64,000 bases of DNA. Source: a virus. The stretch lies in the IMG/VR virus record IMGVR_UViG_3300024308_000188, positions 150,527 through 214,526 of that record; one strand, 5' to 3'. This document shows positions 7,986-17,534 of this stretch, in pieces. Each line of letters begins with the position of its first letter. Position 1 is the stretch's first letter. The position numbers and the translations under genes were made by a program. The notes beneath the pieces are model-generated. The model did not search any database, was not told where the DNA came from, and saw only the letters and a list, made by a program, of their open reading frames with translations.

Positions 7986-8349
7986 AAAGCGCTTGACTTC
8001 TTTGCAGAATCAAGGAACTTCGTGGTTTGAAAAGTTTGAGGCTAAGGTTGATGTTTTCCGGCAAGATGTTTTCCGAGCTTTTATTTTGGATGGTTATATT
8101 TTCCTGATAACAGCTACAGGTAACTCAATCACAGCACCTATTGAAATTGTCGCCACCGTTCTTGACGAAAATTTTTCTCAGATACCAGTCAAGTTGGATT
8201 CTTCTGATCTGAAATTGGTTAATGCTTATGTAAAAGTTCTTAACCTTATTTCTTCTGGAAGATTACCAGATGCTGATCCAGATCTGACTTCAAAAATAAT
8301 TCAAGTGTTGGAGTCTCGTTATTTCAATACAAATAACAATACGCCTTAA
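7972..8349 (+). CDS. Unknown protein, 125 aa
   Basis: Starts inside the end of the previous gene and stops 12 bases before the topoisomerase B-like gene. It begins basic (MPSIKKRLTSLQNQGTSWFEKF), then has a beta-rich part (FLITATGNSITAPIEIVATVLD). No family recognised; operon position is the only clue. Confidence 0.7.
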   Translation: MPSIKKRLTSLQNQGTSWFEKFEAKVDVFRQDVFRAFILDGYIFLITATGNSITAPIEIVATVLDENFSQIPVKLDSSDLKLVNAYVKVLNLISSGRLPDADPDLTSKIIQVLESRYFNTNNNTP

Positions 8350-8361
8350 GGAAAGATCCCA

Positions 8362-10344
8362 ATGGCTAAAGCAAAAGCAAAATCTGCAAATACTTATGAT
8401 GAAGATAGTATTCAGGTTCACAAAGGTTTAGCTGGTGTTAGATTAAACGCTGGCATGTACATGGGTGAGCTTGGCGATTCAATGATGTATCGCATGGGCA
8501 AAGAAGCTGTTGAAAACAGCCGCGATGAATACGAAGCTGGACGCAACAACGCAATCTATGTAGCCTTTAATAACAAAACAAGTGAATACGTTTTTGCCGA
8601 CTGCGCTCAAGGTATTCCTGTTGGAATGAAAACAGTTGAAGGTAAAAAAGTAAGCGCATTAACAGTAATTCTTACTGAACTTCATGCTGGCGGAAAATTT
8701 GATGTAAAAGCTTATCAGACTTCAGGTGGTACGCACGGTGTTGGTATTTCTGCGGTCAATGCTTTATCAAAAGAACTTGAGGTCTGGACTTGTCGTGAAG
8801 ATCAGTGGTACTACCAAAGTTTTTCATGCGGAAAAGAAACCAGTCCTGTTAAAAAGGTTCCAGACACTTTCCTCAAGAAAAAGTTTGGTTATCTTTTGCC
8901 GCTCAAGAAAAAGTTTAAGCGACTTGGCACTATCATTCGCTTGGTTCCAGATCAAAGCGTGATAAGCGTTGATGCTAGTCGTACCTCAAAACTTAAAACA
9001 TATACCCAAGCTGTTTTGGAAGAACAAAAGTTTGCTGATTATTTAAAGTTCATGAGTACCATGAATAGCAAGCTTTATATCGGTTTCCTAAACCTTGAAA
9101 CAAACAAAGAACAGGTTTTCTACAATGATAAAGGTTTGGGTGCTGTAGTCAGTTCAATAATTTCTGATCATGATTTAGAGCCTTTGGGTAAGCCATTCGA
9201 GTTCGATGGCTCAAGCCTGAAAGTTGCTATTCAATGGTCTAATCACTATGACAGTGATCTGTTCAGAAGTTATGTAAATAGTAGTCCAACAATAGATCAT
9301 GGTACGCATGTAAATGGTTTCCGTGCGGCCATGTCAAAAGCTTTGAAAAACTATCTGCCCAAAAAAGCAGGTAAGTTTAAGCCAGAAGATCTTTATGTTG
9401 GCGCAGTTGCTATTATCAACTGGAAAATGAACAGCGCTCAATTTAGTGGTCAGGTAAAAGATAAACTGGTATCTAAAATCGATAACGAAGTTTGTGATTT
9501 ACTGACTCAACCATTAACCGATTTTTTTGCAAAGAACAAAACATTAGCCAAGCAGATTATAAAACGCGCAAGTGATGTTGCGGCTTCCCGTGAAGATCTT
9601 GCTAAAACAATGAAAGGCATGAGCGAAGTTAAAAAAGGTGGAAGTAAGCTGCCGATAAAACTTTATGAAGCTCCAGATTGTAAACCGCATGAGCGTGAGC
9701 TGTATTTTGTCGAAGGCGATTCGGCTGGCGGTACTGCCAAAAATGCTCGTGGCTTTAATCAGGAAGTTTTAAAACTTGGCGGTAAAATTCCAAACGCATT
9801 GAATGTTAGTCTAAGTGCCTTACTTTCAAATGACCGCATTCAAGATATGCTGAACAGTTTGGGAGTTGACATAAAAAGTTTGGATGTTAAAGCTGATAAT
9901 CCTACATTCAGTACAAAGAATCTGCGAGTTGCTGTTGCAATGTTGCTTGCTGATGCTGATGCTGATGGATCTCACATTAACGTACTTATCACCGCATTTT
10001 TCTATAAACTTATGCCCGACTTTATTAAAGAAGGTCGTTTGTTTGTTGTTGACGCTCAATTGTACAACGCACTCGTTAATGGTGTGCATTACAGCGGAAA
10101 CACAATGGAAGAGTGTTTAGCTAAGTTACCAAAAAATGCTCCGAAGGGAAGTGTGTTCCGTGCAAAAGGTTGGGGAGAGACAGATGCAGATTTACTTGAA
10201 GCCATAGCATTTGATATTAACAACAGAAAGTTGATTCAAATTGAATATGGCAAAGTTCAAGAAGATCTTGCGTTTTACAGATCAGTTGTAGGTGAAGATG
10301 CCTCTGCCAGACGGCAATTGTTGGGGTTAAGTTCCAACGATTAA
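8362..10344 (+). CDS. Type II DNA topoisomerase, ATPase/TOPRIM subunit (GyrB/ParE-like)
   Basis: 660 residues with the whole GHKL ATPase, transducer and TOPRIM plan. ATP-binding motifs are EAVENSRDEYEAG (N-box), ADCAQGIPVG (in place of DNGRGIPV) and GGTHGVGISAVNALS. TOPRIM motifs are ELYFVEGDSAGGTAKNARG (catalytic Glu) and LLADADADGSHINVL (metal-binding Asp residues). With the A-like subunit at 11280-12923 it should form a heterotetramer that passes one duplex through another using ATP, relieving supercoils during phage replication. In T4 this half is split into gp39 and gp60; here it is one chain. AAGGAAAG precedes the ATG. Confidence 0.95.
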   Translation: MAKAKAKSANTYDEDSIQVHKGLAGVRLNAGMYMGELGDSMMYRMGKEAVENSRDEYEAGRNNAIYVAFNNKTSEYVFADCAQGIPVGMKTVEGKKVSALTVILTELHAGGKFDVKAYQTSGGTHGVGISAVNALSKELEVWTCREDQWYYQSFSCGKETSPVKKVPDTFLKKKFGYLLPLKKKFKRLGTIIRLVPDQSVISVDASRTSKLKTYTQAVLEEQKFADYLKFMSTMNSKLYIGFLNLETNKEQVFYNDKGLGAVVSSIISDHDLEPLGKPFEFDGSSLKVAIQWSNHYDSDLFRSYVNSSPTIDHGTHVNGFRAAMSKALKNYLPKKAGKFKPEDLYVGAVAIINWKMNSAQFSGQVKDKLVSKIDNEVCDLLTQPLTDFFAKNKTLAKQIIKRASDVAASREDLAKTMKGMSEVKKGGSKLPIKLYEAPDCKPHERELYFVEGDSAGGTAKNARGFNQEVLKLGGKIPNALNVSLSALLSNDRIQDMLNSLGVDIKSLDVKADNPTFSTKNLRVAVAMLLADADADGSHINVLITAFFYKLMPDFIKEGRLFVVDAQLYNALVNGVHYSGNTMEECLAKLPKNAPKGSVFRAKGWGETDADLLEAIAFDINNRKLIQIEYGKVQEDLAFYRSVVGEDASARRQLLGLSSND

Positions 10345-10356
10345 GAGGATCGTGAA

Positions 10357-10746
10357 ATGGGACAACGCTACTATGCTCTAATGGACTTAAGCTTTATTCC
10401 AATAAAGATGAATCCAGATCACATGCGAAATAATAGTTTGACTGTGTTTTGGGTTCGACTTTCATTTATCAACACAAAGATTAAACGGGCCGCTTTGATT
10501 GTACTTAGTAATGATGGTACAATCGTAAAAAGTGTTTGGCCCACAAAATCGAAAACAATATCTTCAGTTATATTGAATGTGTTTGAGAGAACTTCTCTTG
10601 ATGGTGACGATTGGAATTGGGACGAGCTTTTAAAAATAAGTCTGGCGCGAAAGCGTATGATTCAGTATTATGGATCAAGAGAGTCTTATCGCAGACGTAT
10701 TGCTTTGCTTCCAGTTACGCAAAATAGTTTGCATAATATTTGTTGA
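10357..10746 (+). CDS. Unknown protein, 129 aa
   Basis: Begins 12 bases after the topoisomerase B-like stop. It contains a beta stretch (AALIVLSNDGTIVKSVWP) that loosely matches LAIVDANGFFIKRPPQ in the next gene, so the two may be distant paralogues. The C-terminus is Arg-rich (SRESYRRRIALL). No family recognised. Confidence 0.65.
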   Translation: MGQRYYALMDLSFIPIKMNPDHMRNNSLTVFWVRLSFINTKIKRAALIVLSNDGTIVKSVWPTKSKTISSVILNVFERTSLDGDDWNWDELLKISLARKRMIQYYGSRESYRRRIALLPVTQNSLHNIC

Positions 10747-10755
10747 GGAAATTGC

Positions 10756-11181
10756 ATGATTAAAAAACAAATTGTATTCATGTATATGGCTCAAGGTGTA
10801 GTCGAAGAAAGTTGTCGATGGATAAAAGCTGAACTTGAAGTCAACGACAATCCTAAAAAATTGTTGGAAACTCGATTGCAGTGTATGGCCTTAGCTATTG
10901 TGGATGCGAACGGATTTTTCATAAAACGCCCTCCACAAAATATTATTGGTAGCGTTTCCCGTGTTTACACTACAGGTCTTTATTGGTTGGGTAAGAATAG
11001 TAAATTCCTGACAGACACGTTGCTTAATGAATTGAGTGAAAAGAAAACTCTTTCAACATTAGGACTGGACTCTGTGAGAGCATATGTTTCTTATTTGAGT
11101 TCAAATAATCCGTATGATCAAGTTCAATTCACTTCATTCCTGAAAGAAGTGTTACCTAAAGGAACACCATCTTTAGTATGA
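10756..11181 (+). CDS. Unknown protein, 141 aa
   Basis: Follows the previous small gene with GAGGAAATTGC as its ribosome site. N-terminus MIKKQIVFMYMAQGVVEESC. It lies between the two topoisomerase genes in the same direction. No family recognised. Confidence 0.65.
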   Translation: MIKKQIVFMYMAQGVVEESCRWIKAELEVNDNPKKLLETRLQCMALAIVDANGFFIKRPPQNIIGSVSRVYTTGLYWLGKNSKFLTDTLLNELSEKKTLSTLGLDSVRAYVSYLSSNNPYDQVQFTSFLKEVLPKGTPSLV

Positions 11182-11218
11182 ACTGATCCAAGTGTGTCAA
11201 AAATCAGGGGTTTATTTC

Positions 11219-11240
11219 AATACCTTATTTTGGTATAATC
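11219..11240 (+). promoter_or_regulatory. Promoter/operator candidate before topoisomerase A gene
   Basis: ATACC, TTATTTT, GGTAT form an inverted repeat and the sequence runs on as TATAAT (11234-11239), a consensus -10 box. The best -35 (TTTATT at 11211) is poor. The GGTATAA part matches 6152-6158 and 23434-23440. It probably gives the topoisomerase A gene its own promoter. Confidence 0.5.
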
Positions 11241-11279
11241 CGGCCTGTTCGCTTACACAAAAAGTTGGTAAACTAAACA

Positions 11280-12923
11280 ATGAAATCAAAAAAGCCGCCA
11301 GCAAAAACAAAGAAAGTTTCTAAGACTGAGTTGGGAGATATTAAACAACATAAAAAGTCGAAGAAAAATTTACCCGCAGTTGTTGAACCTAATCAATTCA
11401 AACTGCCTTCCACTGTACTGATGAAAACTATTGTCAAAGAAGATTTGGCAAACTTTGCAAAAAGAAATTTAACTCATTACGGTGAATACGTTGTACAAGA
11501 TCGTGCTGTTCCAGAATTCCGTGATGGATTAAAGCCAGTTCACCGCCACATTATTTATGCAATGTCTCAGCTGAATTTATTCGGTTCTGACTTTAAAAAG
11601 TGTGCGCGTATTGTTGGTGATACAATTGGTAAGTATCATCCTCACGGTGACTCTGCAACGTATGGTGCATTAGTTACGTTAGCCAATACAATTCCAAAAC
11701 TTATTCAAGGTCGAGGAAATTTTGGCAGTCCACTCGATATGGCGGCAGCTCAGCGTTATACTGAAGCGCGTTTGAGTGATTACAGCAAACTTTTTCTTTT
11801 GGATAAAGGTTATCTTGAAGTTGTTCCGCGTATAAACAACTTTGATGACAGCGAAAAAATTCCGTTGTATTTGCCTTCGCTTCTTCCAACAATGCTGTTG
11901 ATTGGAAATGCTGGTGGTATTGCCTACGGTGTTCGTGCTTGTAATCCTGCTTTTGAAATTGAAGGCGTTACAAAACTTATTCAAATTGTATTGGAAAAAG
12001 GCGATTTGAAATCTTCTGATTGTGTAAAGCATTTAAAAATTCAAGCTCCTTTTGGATCTGATTGCGTTAGCACACCAGAAGAACTTGCAAGCTTTATTGA
12101 AACAGGTAGAGCAAAGGCAATAAAATATTGTCCGAAAGTTCAAGTTGATTACAAAAATAAAATCGTTGAAATTGTTTCTTATTCTCCCGGTTTCGCATCT
12201 GAAGATGGCGTTGCTAAAAAACGTGATAAGATTTTAGAATTACCCGAAGTTAGTCGTTGGGTAAGTGACTGTGGTGATAAACGTCCGAACGCTGGCCCTT
12301 ATGGTGCATATTATTATGTTGTACCAAAACGTGGAATGTCAGATGACGGCCTTTTTGATTTAGCTGAAAAAATTCGTAAGATGTTGACTGGCAGTGAGTT
12401 CTATAACTTAGGACTTACAATAAACAACGTCGATGGAACTGCTAAATTCCTTTACTGTAACTTTGCGACCTATATTAAAAACTGGGTTCGCTATCGTGTG
12501 GAATTGGAAAAGCGTTATCTGGAAAACATTATTGCAAAACGCGAACGCGATTTGTGGGAATACAACGTATTGTCCTACGCTGTTATCAACAAGAATAAAA
12601 TCTTGGAAGTAATGAAAAAAGCTTTGGACAAAGATGATCCAGATACTTACACTGCAAAAACATTGAAGATTCCTCAAGATGAAGCTACTTTCATTTTGGA
12701 ATTGAAAATGCGTAGGCTGGCAAAACTTGAACTGAAAGCGCTACAGGACAAGATTAAAATTGCTACTGCCGACATTAAAGGATGGAAACGCGATCACAAA
12801 GATCCTAATCCTCGTATCGCTTCTTCCTTGACCGAATCTGTAAATAAGTATGTACGGATGGTAAATGCTTCAATCGCAGACACTAAAAAGTCTGAGAAGA
12901 AGCGCAAGAAAAAAGCAGACTGA
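11280..12923 (+). CDS. Type II DNA topoisomerase, breakage-reunion subunit (GyrA/ParC-like)
   Basis: 547 residues. A basic N-terminal tail of about 45 residues ([14 protein letters not shown]) precedes the winged-helix cleavage domain. Recognised motifs are [37 protein letters not shown] and [11 protein letters not shown], in which Tyr160 is the expected DNA-linking tyrosine. The tower and a coiled-coil part follow, ending in a Lys-rich tail ([12 protein letters not shown]). There is no GyrA-type beta-pinwheel domain, so relaxing or decatenating activity like T4 gp52 is more likely than gyrase activity. Partner: the 8362-10344 product. Confidence 0.94.
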   Translation: MKSKKPPAKTKKVSKTELGDIKQHKKSKKNLPAVVEPNQFKLPSTVLMKTIVKEDLANFAKRNLTHYGEYVVQDRAVPEFRDGLKPVHRHIIYAMSQLNLFGSDFKKCARIVGDTIGKYHPHGDSATYGALVTLANTIPKLIQGRGNFGSPLDMAAAQRYTEARLSDYSKLFLLDKGYLEVVPRINNFDDSEKIPLYLPSLLPTMLLIGNAGGIAYGVRACNPAFEIEGVTKLIQIVLEKGDLKSSDCVKHLKIQAPFGSDCVSTPEELASFIETGRAKAIKYCPKVQVDYKNKIVEIVSYSPGFASEDGVAKKRDKILELPEVSRWVSDCGDKRPNAGPYGAYYYVVPKRGMSDDGLFDLAEKIRKMLTGSEFYNLGLTINNVDGTAKFLYCNFATYIKNWVRYRVELEKRYLENIIAKRERDLWEYNVLSYAVINKNKILEVMKKALDKDDPDTYTAKTLKIPQDEATFILELKMRRLAKLELKALQDKIKIATADIKGWKRDHKDPNPRIASSLTESVNKYVRMVNASIADTKKSEKKRKKKAD

Positions 12924-12945
12924 CGCTGCTTTAGGATAAAGGCAA

Positions 12946-12968
12946 GAGGATTATAATTTATAATCCTC
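12946..12968 (+). terminator. AT-rich hairpin after topoisomerase A gene
   Basis: GAGGATTATAA and TTATAATCCTC form an 11-bp perfect stem around a single central T (in practice a small loop). A second short hairpin follows near 12977. There is no T-run on the plus strand; the TATAAT core could also act as a -10 box for the next gene. Confidence 0.45.
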
Positions 12969-13024
12969 AACACCTTTCGGGCCTAGCCCATTATAACAAA
13001 CAGAAAATTAGGGAAATTAACACA

Positions 13025-14410
13025 ATGTCAGAAGTCCTTTACGCGACGGTACTTCAATCATTGATGTCGAGCATTAGCTCAACAGACAATTTGATTAAAA
13101 AGGCTGCAACACCTAAAAAGTTTGCTAAAGCTAGTGAAACACTGGCTGACCTATCATCTACTATAGATGCTTTAGCTGACTTCGATTCTAGCTCAAAGCG
13201 GGATCGTAAATTTACCGCACAGCGAAAACCTGCTCGGTATTTAGCTAACACTATACGTTCTTTAAAGGATGCGTTGGAAAATCGTGAGATTAATCTCACT
13301 AGATTTTGTGAATTGATCAGAACAGAAATGTCTGACAGATTGCAAGATCTAAAAGATTCTTCGCAGACCCATATAAAAAGGATCGAGCAAAATCCAGATC
13401 TTTTAATGGAAGTAAGTGACGACGAAGTTGGCCATGCCATTTTTGTTGAATCCTACAAAAAAGTTTCTGGTGCTTCAAAATCCAAGGCAGAACCTGTCGA
13501 GGAGTACGAAGAGATTGCCGATTTTTCTCAAGCTCAATATGAATTTGTGACAAACAGATTGGCTGTTCATAGTCAAGCTGTACACAAAGCATTAGTCAGC
13601 AAAATAAAATCTGATAAATTAAATTTCTCCAGAAGTGCTGTAATACCAACGCAGTGCCCTGTTACAGTTAACTTTGAAAATGTTGCTTTACGCAGCACAA
13701 AACTTTTACGTCACATATTTACTGGTGTCGATGCGCTTGGCTTTGCTGGCCCTGATAGCAGTGATGTTGCTTTAATTTTACCTAATCAAATTCTTTTGCA
13801 GTTTAGCAAAAGTCAAAGCGAATTGTTGATTGCTACAAAACACGACGATTCAAAGTTTGCCGATGCCGTAACAAAAAACAAGTCTGCAATGAAAGCGGAA
13901 AAAAGTTTGTTACGTAAACTTCTGACCGAACGTGAAAAACTAAATAACAGAAAAGAAGGGGCAAAGCGTACTGGAACTCTGGACTCTGAATTACGTAAAA
14001 AACTTGAAGCCGAACTGAAATCGGTTCAAGTTAAAATAGATACTTCTGAAAAGATGATCTCTATTTTGAAACGTCATGGAGTAGAAGCTAAAAGTATCTA
14101 TGATTCCAAGGCTCGATTCCTTGACAAGAAAACCTCAAATGTTTATTTTGAGCGCGTTAATCAATTTCTTGATGACGCTAGATCTCGCGGCCATGAATAT
14201 AGTTTAATGTCAAATGATTTTGCTACCAGTCCTACTAATAGCGATATTTCCTTGGCATGGATCGTACCAACAGCCGTCTATAAAAAGTTGTATGCTCAAA
14301 CAAAAGGCAATATCAAAGTTTTGTCATGGGGACTTCCACTTTCAAATAAAAGTTTAGGAGTTTCAAATGGAAAACAAACTGCCAGTGGTAAAAAGAGCCG
14401 ACGGCTGTGA
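13025..14410 (+). CDS. Unknown helical protein, 461 aa
   Basis: AGGGAAATTAACACA precedes the ATG. The N-terminal 150 residues are helical and charged. Residues about 285-350 are a Lys/Glu-rich coiled coil (AEKSLLRKLLTEREKLNN, ELRKKLEAELKSVQVKID). The C-terminus is basic (ASGKKSRRL). The HNH gene starts inside its last 44 bases in another frame. It opens the replication block. No family recognised. Confidence 0.7.
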   Translation: MSEVLYATVLQSLMSSISSTDNLIKKAATPKKFAKASETLADLSSTIDALADFDSSSKRDRKFTAQRKPARYLANTIRSLKDALENREINLTRFCELIRTEMSDRLQDLKDSSQTHIKRIEQNPDLLMEVSDDEVGHAIFVESYKKVSGASKSKAEPVEEYEEIADFSQAQYEFVTNRLAVHSQAVHKALVSKIKSDKLNFSRSAVIPTQCPVTVNFENVALRSTKLLRHIFTGVDALGFAGPDSSDVALILPNQILLQFSKSQSELLIATKHDDSKFADAVTKNKSAMKAEKSLLRKLLTEREKLNNRKEGAKRTGTLDSELRKKLEAELKSVQVKIDTSEKMISILKRHGVEAKSIYDSKARFLDKKTSNVYFERVNQFLDDARSRGHEYSLMSNDFATSPTNSDISLAWIVPTAVYKKLYAQTKGNIKVLSWGLPLSNKSLGVSNGKQTASGKKSRRL

Positions 14411-14918
14411 GTTATGTTGTATTTGTATGAATTGGTTTGCCAATATACATTGGCACCACACTATTCCAAGATCGTTAGGTGGTAGTGATAGTTTGCAAAT
14501 TCCTATCGATGGAGCTTGCCATACAACACTTCATGCTCATGCAGATGCTATAGTTGCACGTATTGGTGCTAAAAACCCAAAACCCTTAAGGAAATTTTGG
14601 GCTGACCCTGAGACAGAACTTAGAGCTAAAACTTGGTTAGAAATTTTGGTCAAGGCATTATTGAGTCCTCCAGTTTCTTCCAATGCTAAAATGACTTTAC
14701 TTCCTATGGTACATGCCGATCCAGCAACTCGGCAAGGATTAGAGTTACTCAAAAAAGATCTTCCGGGGATAACCAATATGGAGCAGACGATCTTATATTG
14801 TATCAATCACACGTTGAGATCCAAAGGATTAAAAAATGACAACAAAAAGACAGACATCAGTAAACAAAGCGCAGATAAAGATAAAAGTCATAACAGAAGA
14901 AAAACTAACTTGTGGTGA
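14367..14918 (+). CDS. HNH endonuclease
   Basis: 183 residues. Near the N-terminus are cysteines C-E-L-C-C-I-C and the HNH core HWHHTIPRSLGGSDSLQIP followed by GACHTTLH, the usual arrangement of a metal-dependent ββα nuclease. It overlaps the genes on both sides (44 bases upstream, 83 bases downstream) in different frames, so it is built into the operon rather than loosely inserted. It could be a homing-type nuclease or a DNA-processing enzyme. The C-terminal half is helical and ends Lys-rich. GGAG (14357-14360) serves as ribosome site. Confidence 0.85.
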   Translation: MENKLPVVKRADGCELCCICMNWFANIHWHHTIPRSLGGSDSLQIPIDGACHTTLHAHADAIVARIGAKNPKPLRKFWADPETELRAKTWLEILVKALLSPPVSSNAKMTLLPMVHADPATRQGLELLKKDLPGITNMEQTILYCINHTLRSKGLKNDNKKTDISKQSADKDKSHNRRKTNLW

Positions 14919-15921
14919 GTGCATTGGACTCACACGAGAACGGTTGATTGCTGGTGACGATACGCCTTGCATTAAACAAGGTCGCTTTGAATACTCTTCG
15001 AGCTGTGAAAATTTTAAACCCAACAGTGTGGCTCTGGCCGAGAGCATCGAGAAAAATGGCAGTTCACTTTATGAGCTTGCCGATATTATGCGTGAATTTG
15101 ATAATGGACAGCTAAGACTTTTTGGTGCAGCTATTTTAAACGAACATATTACTCGCAAACAAGGATATACATTCTTACAAAAAGTTTATGTTCGTTTCCG
15201 TGGAACTTTGGCTTCGGATTATTTATCAAATTTCATGACAGCACGTATTCTTTCAGCTGATAAAGATTATGTGCGTGTGTGCAGTGATGATGGAAAGATT
15301 GTACTGACTTTCCAAAATCTAGGAAAAGAGAAGAATATATTTACGGTTTCTCAGTTTTCTATTTTCCGCCGTCAGATGGAATTCAAAGGTCGAGTTGTAG
15401 ATCCTAAGTTGGACAGACCGACCGCTAAAAATGTAAAAGCTCTTGAACTTCCATTTGAATTAAAATTGAATACCAATGGAGTCATGGGTTACATTGATGA
15501 CATAGGATCTTTGGCTAAACGCAACAAAATTAAACGTGAAAGCTCTGATCAGCAAGTTTACAGCCTTGTTGATATTGCTCGTGATATTGACCGTGGTTAT
15601 GCAAAAGCTCATAAAGAAACGGATGAAGATCATTACGAACTGGATGAACTTGACTACAAGCGTGAAACCACGATTGAAGATATTCAGGAAATGGAAGAAG
15701 CGCAACTTCTGAAGTTTGCCAAAAAGAACAAAATTCGTATACCTCGTGATATTAAAGAAAGCGATGACGTCGATGACTTAAGACAACATTTGTCAACAGC
15801 TTATCTTGAAAAATTGGAACTGGAATTGGCAGAGGCTCAGGCCGAAACGAAAAACTCTGGTAAGAAACGAAGTCTTAAAGGCGGTAAGATCAAAACTGAA
15901 CTTGGCGATATGGCAGACTAA
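14836..15921 (+). CDS. Cys-motif protein with C-terminal SAP-like module
   Basis: 361 residues. The N-terminus carries C-G-E-C, then a Cys 17 residues on and another 11 later (CENF), a possible zinc site. The middle is beta-rich (KVYVRFRGTLASDYLSN, DDGKIVLTFQNLGKEKNI). The C-terminus has EMEEAQLLKFAKKNKIRIPR then DDLRQHLSTAY, clearly related to the three repeats of the 6196-6921 product. It ends in a charged tail. It lies between the HNH gene and the sigma-like gene in the replication block. A role in nucleic-acid binding is an inference. Confidence 0.7.
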   Translation: MTTKRQTSVNKAQIKIKVITEEKLTCGECIGLTRERLIAGDDTPCIKQGRFEYSSSCENFKPNSVALAESIEKNGSSLYELADIMREFDNGQLRLFGAAILNEHITRKQGYTFLQKVYVRFRGTLASDYLSNFMTARILSADKDYVRVCSDDGKIVLTFQNLGKEKNIFTVSQFSIFRRQMEFKGRVVDPKLDRPTAKNVKALELPFELKLNTNGVMGYIDDIGSLAKRNKIKRESSDQQVYSLVDIARDIDRGYAKAHKETDEDHYELDELDYKRETTIEDIQEMEEAQLLKFAKKNKIRIPRDIKESDDVDDLRQHLSTAYLEKLELELAEAQAETKNSGKKRSLKGGKIKTELGDMAD

Positions 15922-15944
15922 CCTTCTTATTCAGGGATTTAAAA

Positions 15945-17075
15945 ATGCAAATAGAGTCCAGATCTATAGTAAGCGTTTTTCAAAAAGTTTTGGGTGTTGA
16001 ATATGATACTCAGCAATGCAAAGATTTGTTTAATTATGTTGTTGAACACTTTTGTATGCAAACAAACATCGCGGATTTCCATAAAAAGATTTCCTCTGTT
16101 GTAAATTTTAATGATACGGAACTTTCTGCCAGCCAGTTTAGATTACTGCTTTCTGAAACAGGTTATGTTGTTTTGAATTTGCGTTACTATGCAACATTCT
16201 TGTCTGGTTATCGTGGTTTGAACAGTATGGTGGCCGAAGAAAACTATGCGCGATTTGATTTATGCCGTTGTGATGCTGTGCGAGTATTTCACGCAGTTAA
16301 AATACACAGAACGGCAATAAACAAATTTTTGGTTAAACGTAAGCAAACAAGCAAACTTTTTTGCCCAAGTGAATTTGAGCAGGTTCGTAATGGCTTTGCT
16401 CAGTATGCCGAGCCGATTCAACGCTTTATACGTTATAAGACTAAAAGCAAACTGAAATTTGTTTATCAGTCTAACAATATTGATAAGAAGGATTTTCACT
16501 CTGAACTTACTATAGCTGCTTTAAGAGCATACTATAAAAGACAGCCGTGCAATTTAAGTTATGACCACATGCTGAATTATTTAAGAGCCAGTGTTCGTAA
16601 TACAACTTGCAATCTTATCGATAAGTACACAACTGAAAAACGTCAAACACTTATTGGTGATGGTGAAGGAGCAGATCGTCGTTATCGGTTGAACGTAGAA
16701 GCTATGAGTCAAATAACTCCACGTTACAATGGTGACGGTGAAGAAATTTCAATCGAAGATCGTTTCGATGAATCTGCTCACACTAAATCTGGAAGTGATT
16801 TTGATTTCAGCGTAGATCGTATGCTTGATCGTTTACGCAACACCAAAAAAGGATTCATCCTTGCTGTTTATGTTGGACGGGAAGTAGCCAAGTTTACACA
16901 GTGGCTCCGTGAGAAAAGATACATTCGTACAGAAGATAAAAGTTGTCAAGATTTTTTAGCTGAGCGCGGTTTTGATGAAACTGCAAGTGTTGTAGCTAAA
17001 TTTATGGGATCTGATGTCGATTACGTTCATAAAAAACTACGGGAAGTTGCGTTAGAACTTGGCGTCATGAATTAG
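15945..17075 (+). CDS. Probable RNA polymerase sigma-like factor
   Basis: 376 residues. The segment ELTIAALRAYYKRQP, then YDHMLNYLRASVRNTTCNLI and DKYTTEKRQTL resembles sigma region 2 (helix, YLR-S-x-RN, basic helix). A C-terminal helix pair (FMGSDVDYVHKKLREVALEL) could be a short region 4. The N-terminal 180 residues are not recognised. If correct, it would be the counterpart of T4 gp55 and a candidate for reading the CTGTAAATA motif. Evidence is motif-level only. AGGGATTTAAAA precedes the start. Confidence 0.5.
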   Translation: MQIESRSIVSVFQKVLGVEYDTQQCKDLFNYVVEHFCMQTNIADFHKKISSVVNFNDTELSASQFRLLLSETGYVVLNLRYYATFLSGYRGLNSMVAEENYARFDLCRCDAVRVFHAVKIHRTAINKFLVKRKQTSKLFCPSEFEQVRNGFAQYAEPIQRFIRYKTKSKLKFVYQSNNIDKKDFHSELTIAALRAYYKRQPCNLSYDHMLNYLRASVRNTTCNLIDKYTTEKRQTLIGDGEGADRRYRLNVEAMSQITPRYNGDGEEISIEDRFDESAHTKSGSDFDFSVDRMLDRLRNTKKGFILAVYVGREVAKFTQWLREKRYIRTEDKSCQDFLAERGFDETASVVAKFMGSDVDYVHKKLREVALELGVMN

Positions 17076-17084
17076 GTAAGTAAA

Positions 17085-17531
17085 ATGACAACTACATCAA
17101 ATTTGTTATTAAAAAGTAGTAAAGTGGACGGTGACTTATTGATAAAAAGGTCACTATTGTTTGGGTTGGTTTCTGAGGGCTTGTTCGAGGAAAAGAACAA
17201 TCTGCTTTATGTTGTACTCAAAACGCTTAAGCGCTATCCGAGTATATCTAATAGCATGTTGTCCTACAATCTGTCTAAGCGTTTTCCATTTTCAGAAAAA
17301 GTTATTATGCAAATGGTAGATGCTTTAACAACGGATGCAGCTGGCACACCTCCTTTAGTGTGGAGTCGCAAGAATACTCAGGATGCTAAACGCCCTGAAA
17401 AAGTTTTTTACTCTATCCAAAATGCAGAACTTGCTGACCAGTGGTTATCTGCTTTAGAGTTGGAAAATTCGGCTTTGAAATTGGTTAACGTAGTAATCGG
17501 TGCGCTTGAACAAAAAAGCAAAGGGAGTTAA
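17085..17531 (+). CDS. Unknown protein, possible winged helix, 148 aa
   Basis: Sits directly between the sigma-like gene and the helicase, 9 bases and 3 bases from its neighbours. The stretch LLYVVLKTLKRYPSISNSML then FSEKVIMQMVDALTTDAAG, followed by PPLVWSRK, has the helix-helix-strand run of a winged-helix fold. Position suggests a helicase partner or loader, but there is no motif to prove it. Confidence 0.6.
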   Translation: MTTTSNLLLKSSKVDGDLLIKRSLLFGLVSEGLFEEKNNLLYVVLKTLKRYPSISNSMLSYNLSKRFPFSEKVIMQMVDALTTDAAGTPPLVWSRKNTQDAKRPEKVFYSIQNAELADQWLSALELENSALKLVNVVIGALEQKSKGS

Positions 17532-17534
17532 CCA

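Noticed and set aside
7557-8349. Programmed frameshift joining the two small genes
   Set aside because: The 14-base overlap has a normal ATG for the second gene and no slippery heptamer that I could see.
13025-14918. HNH gene as part of a group I intron
   Set aside because: No gene is split around it; both neighbours are complete and overlap it.
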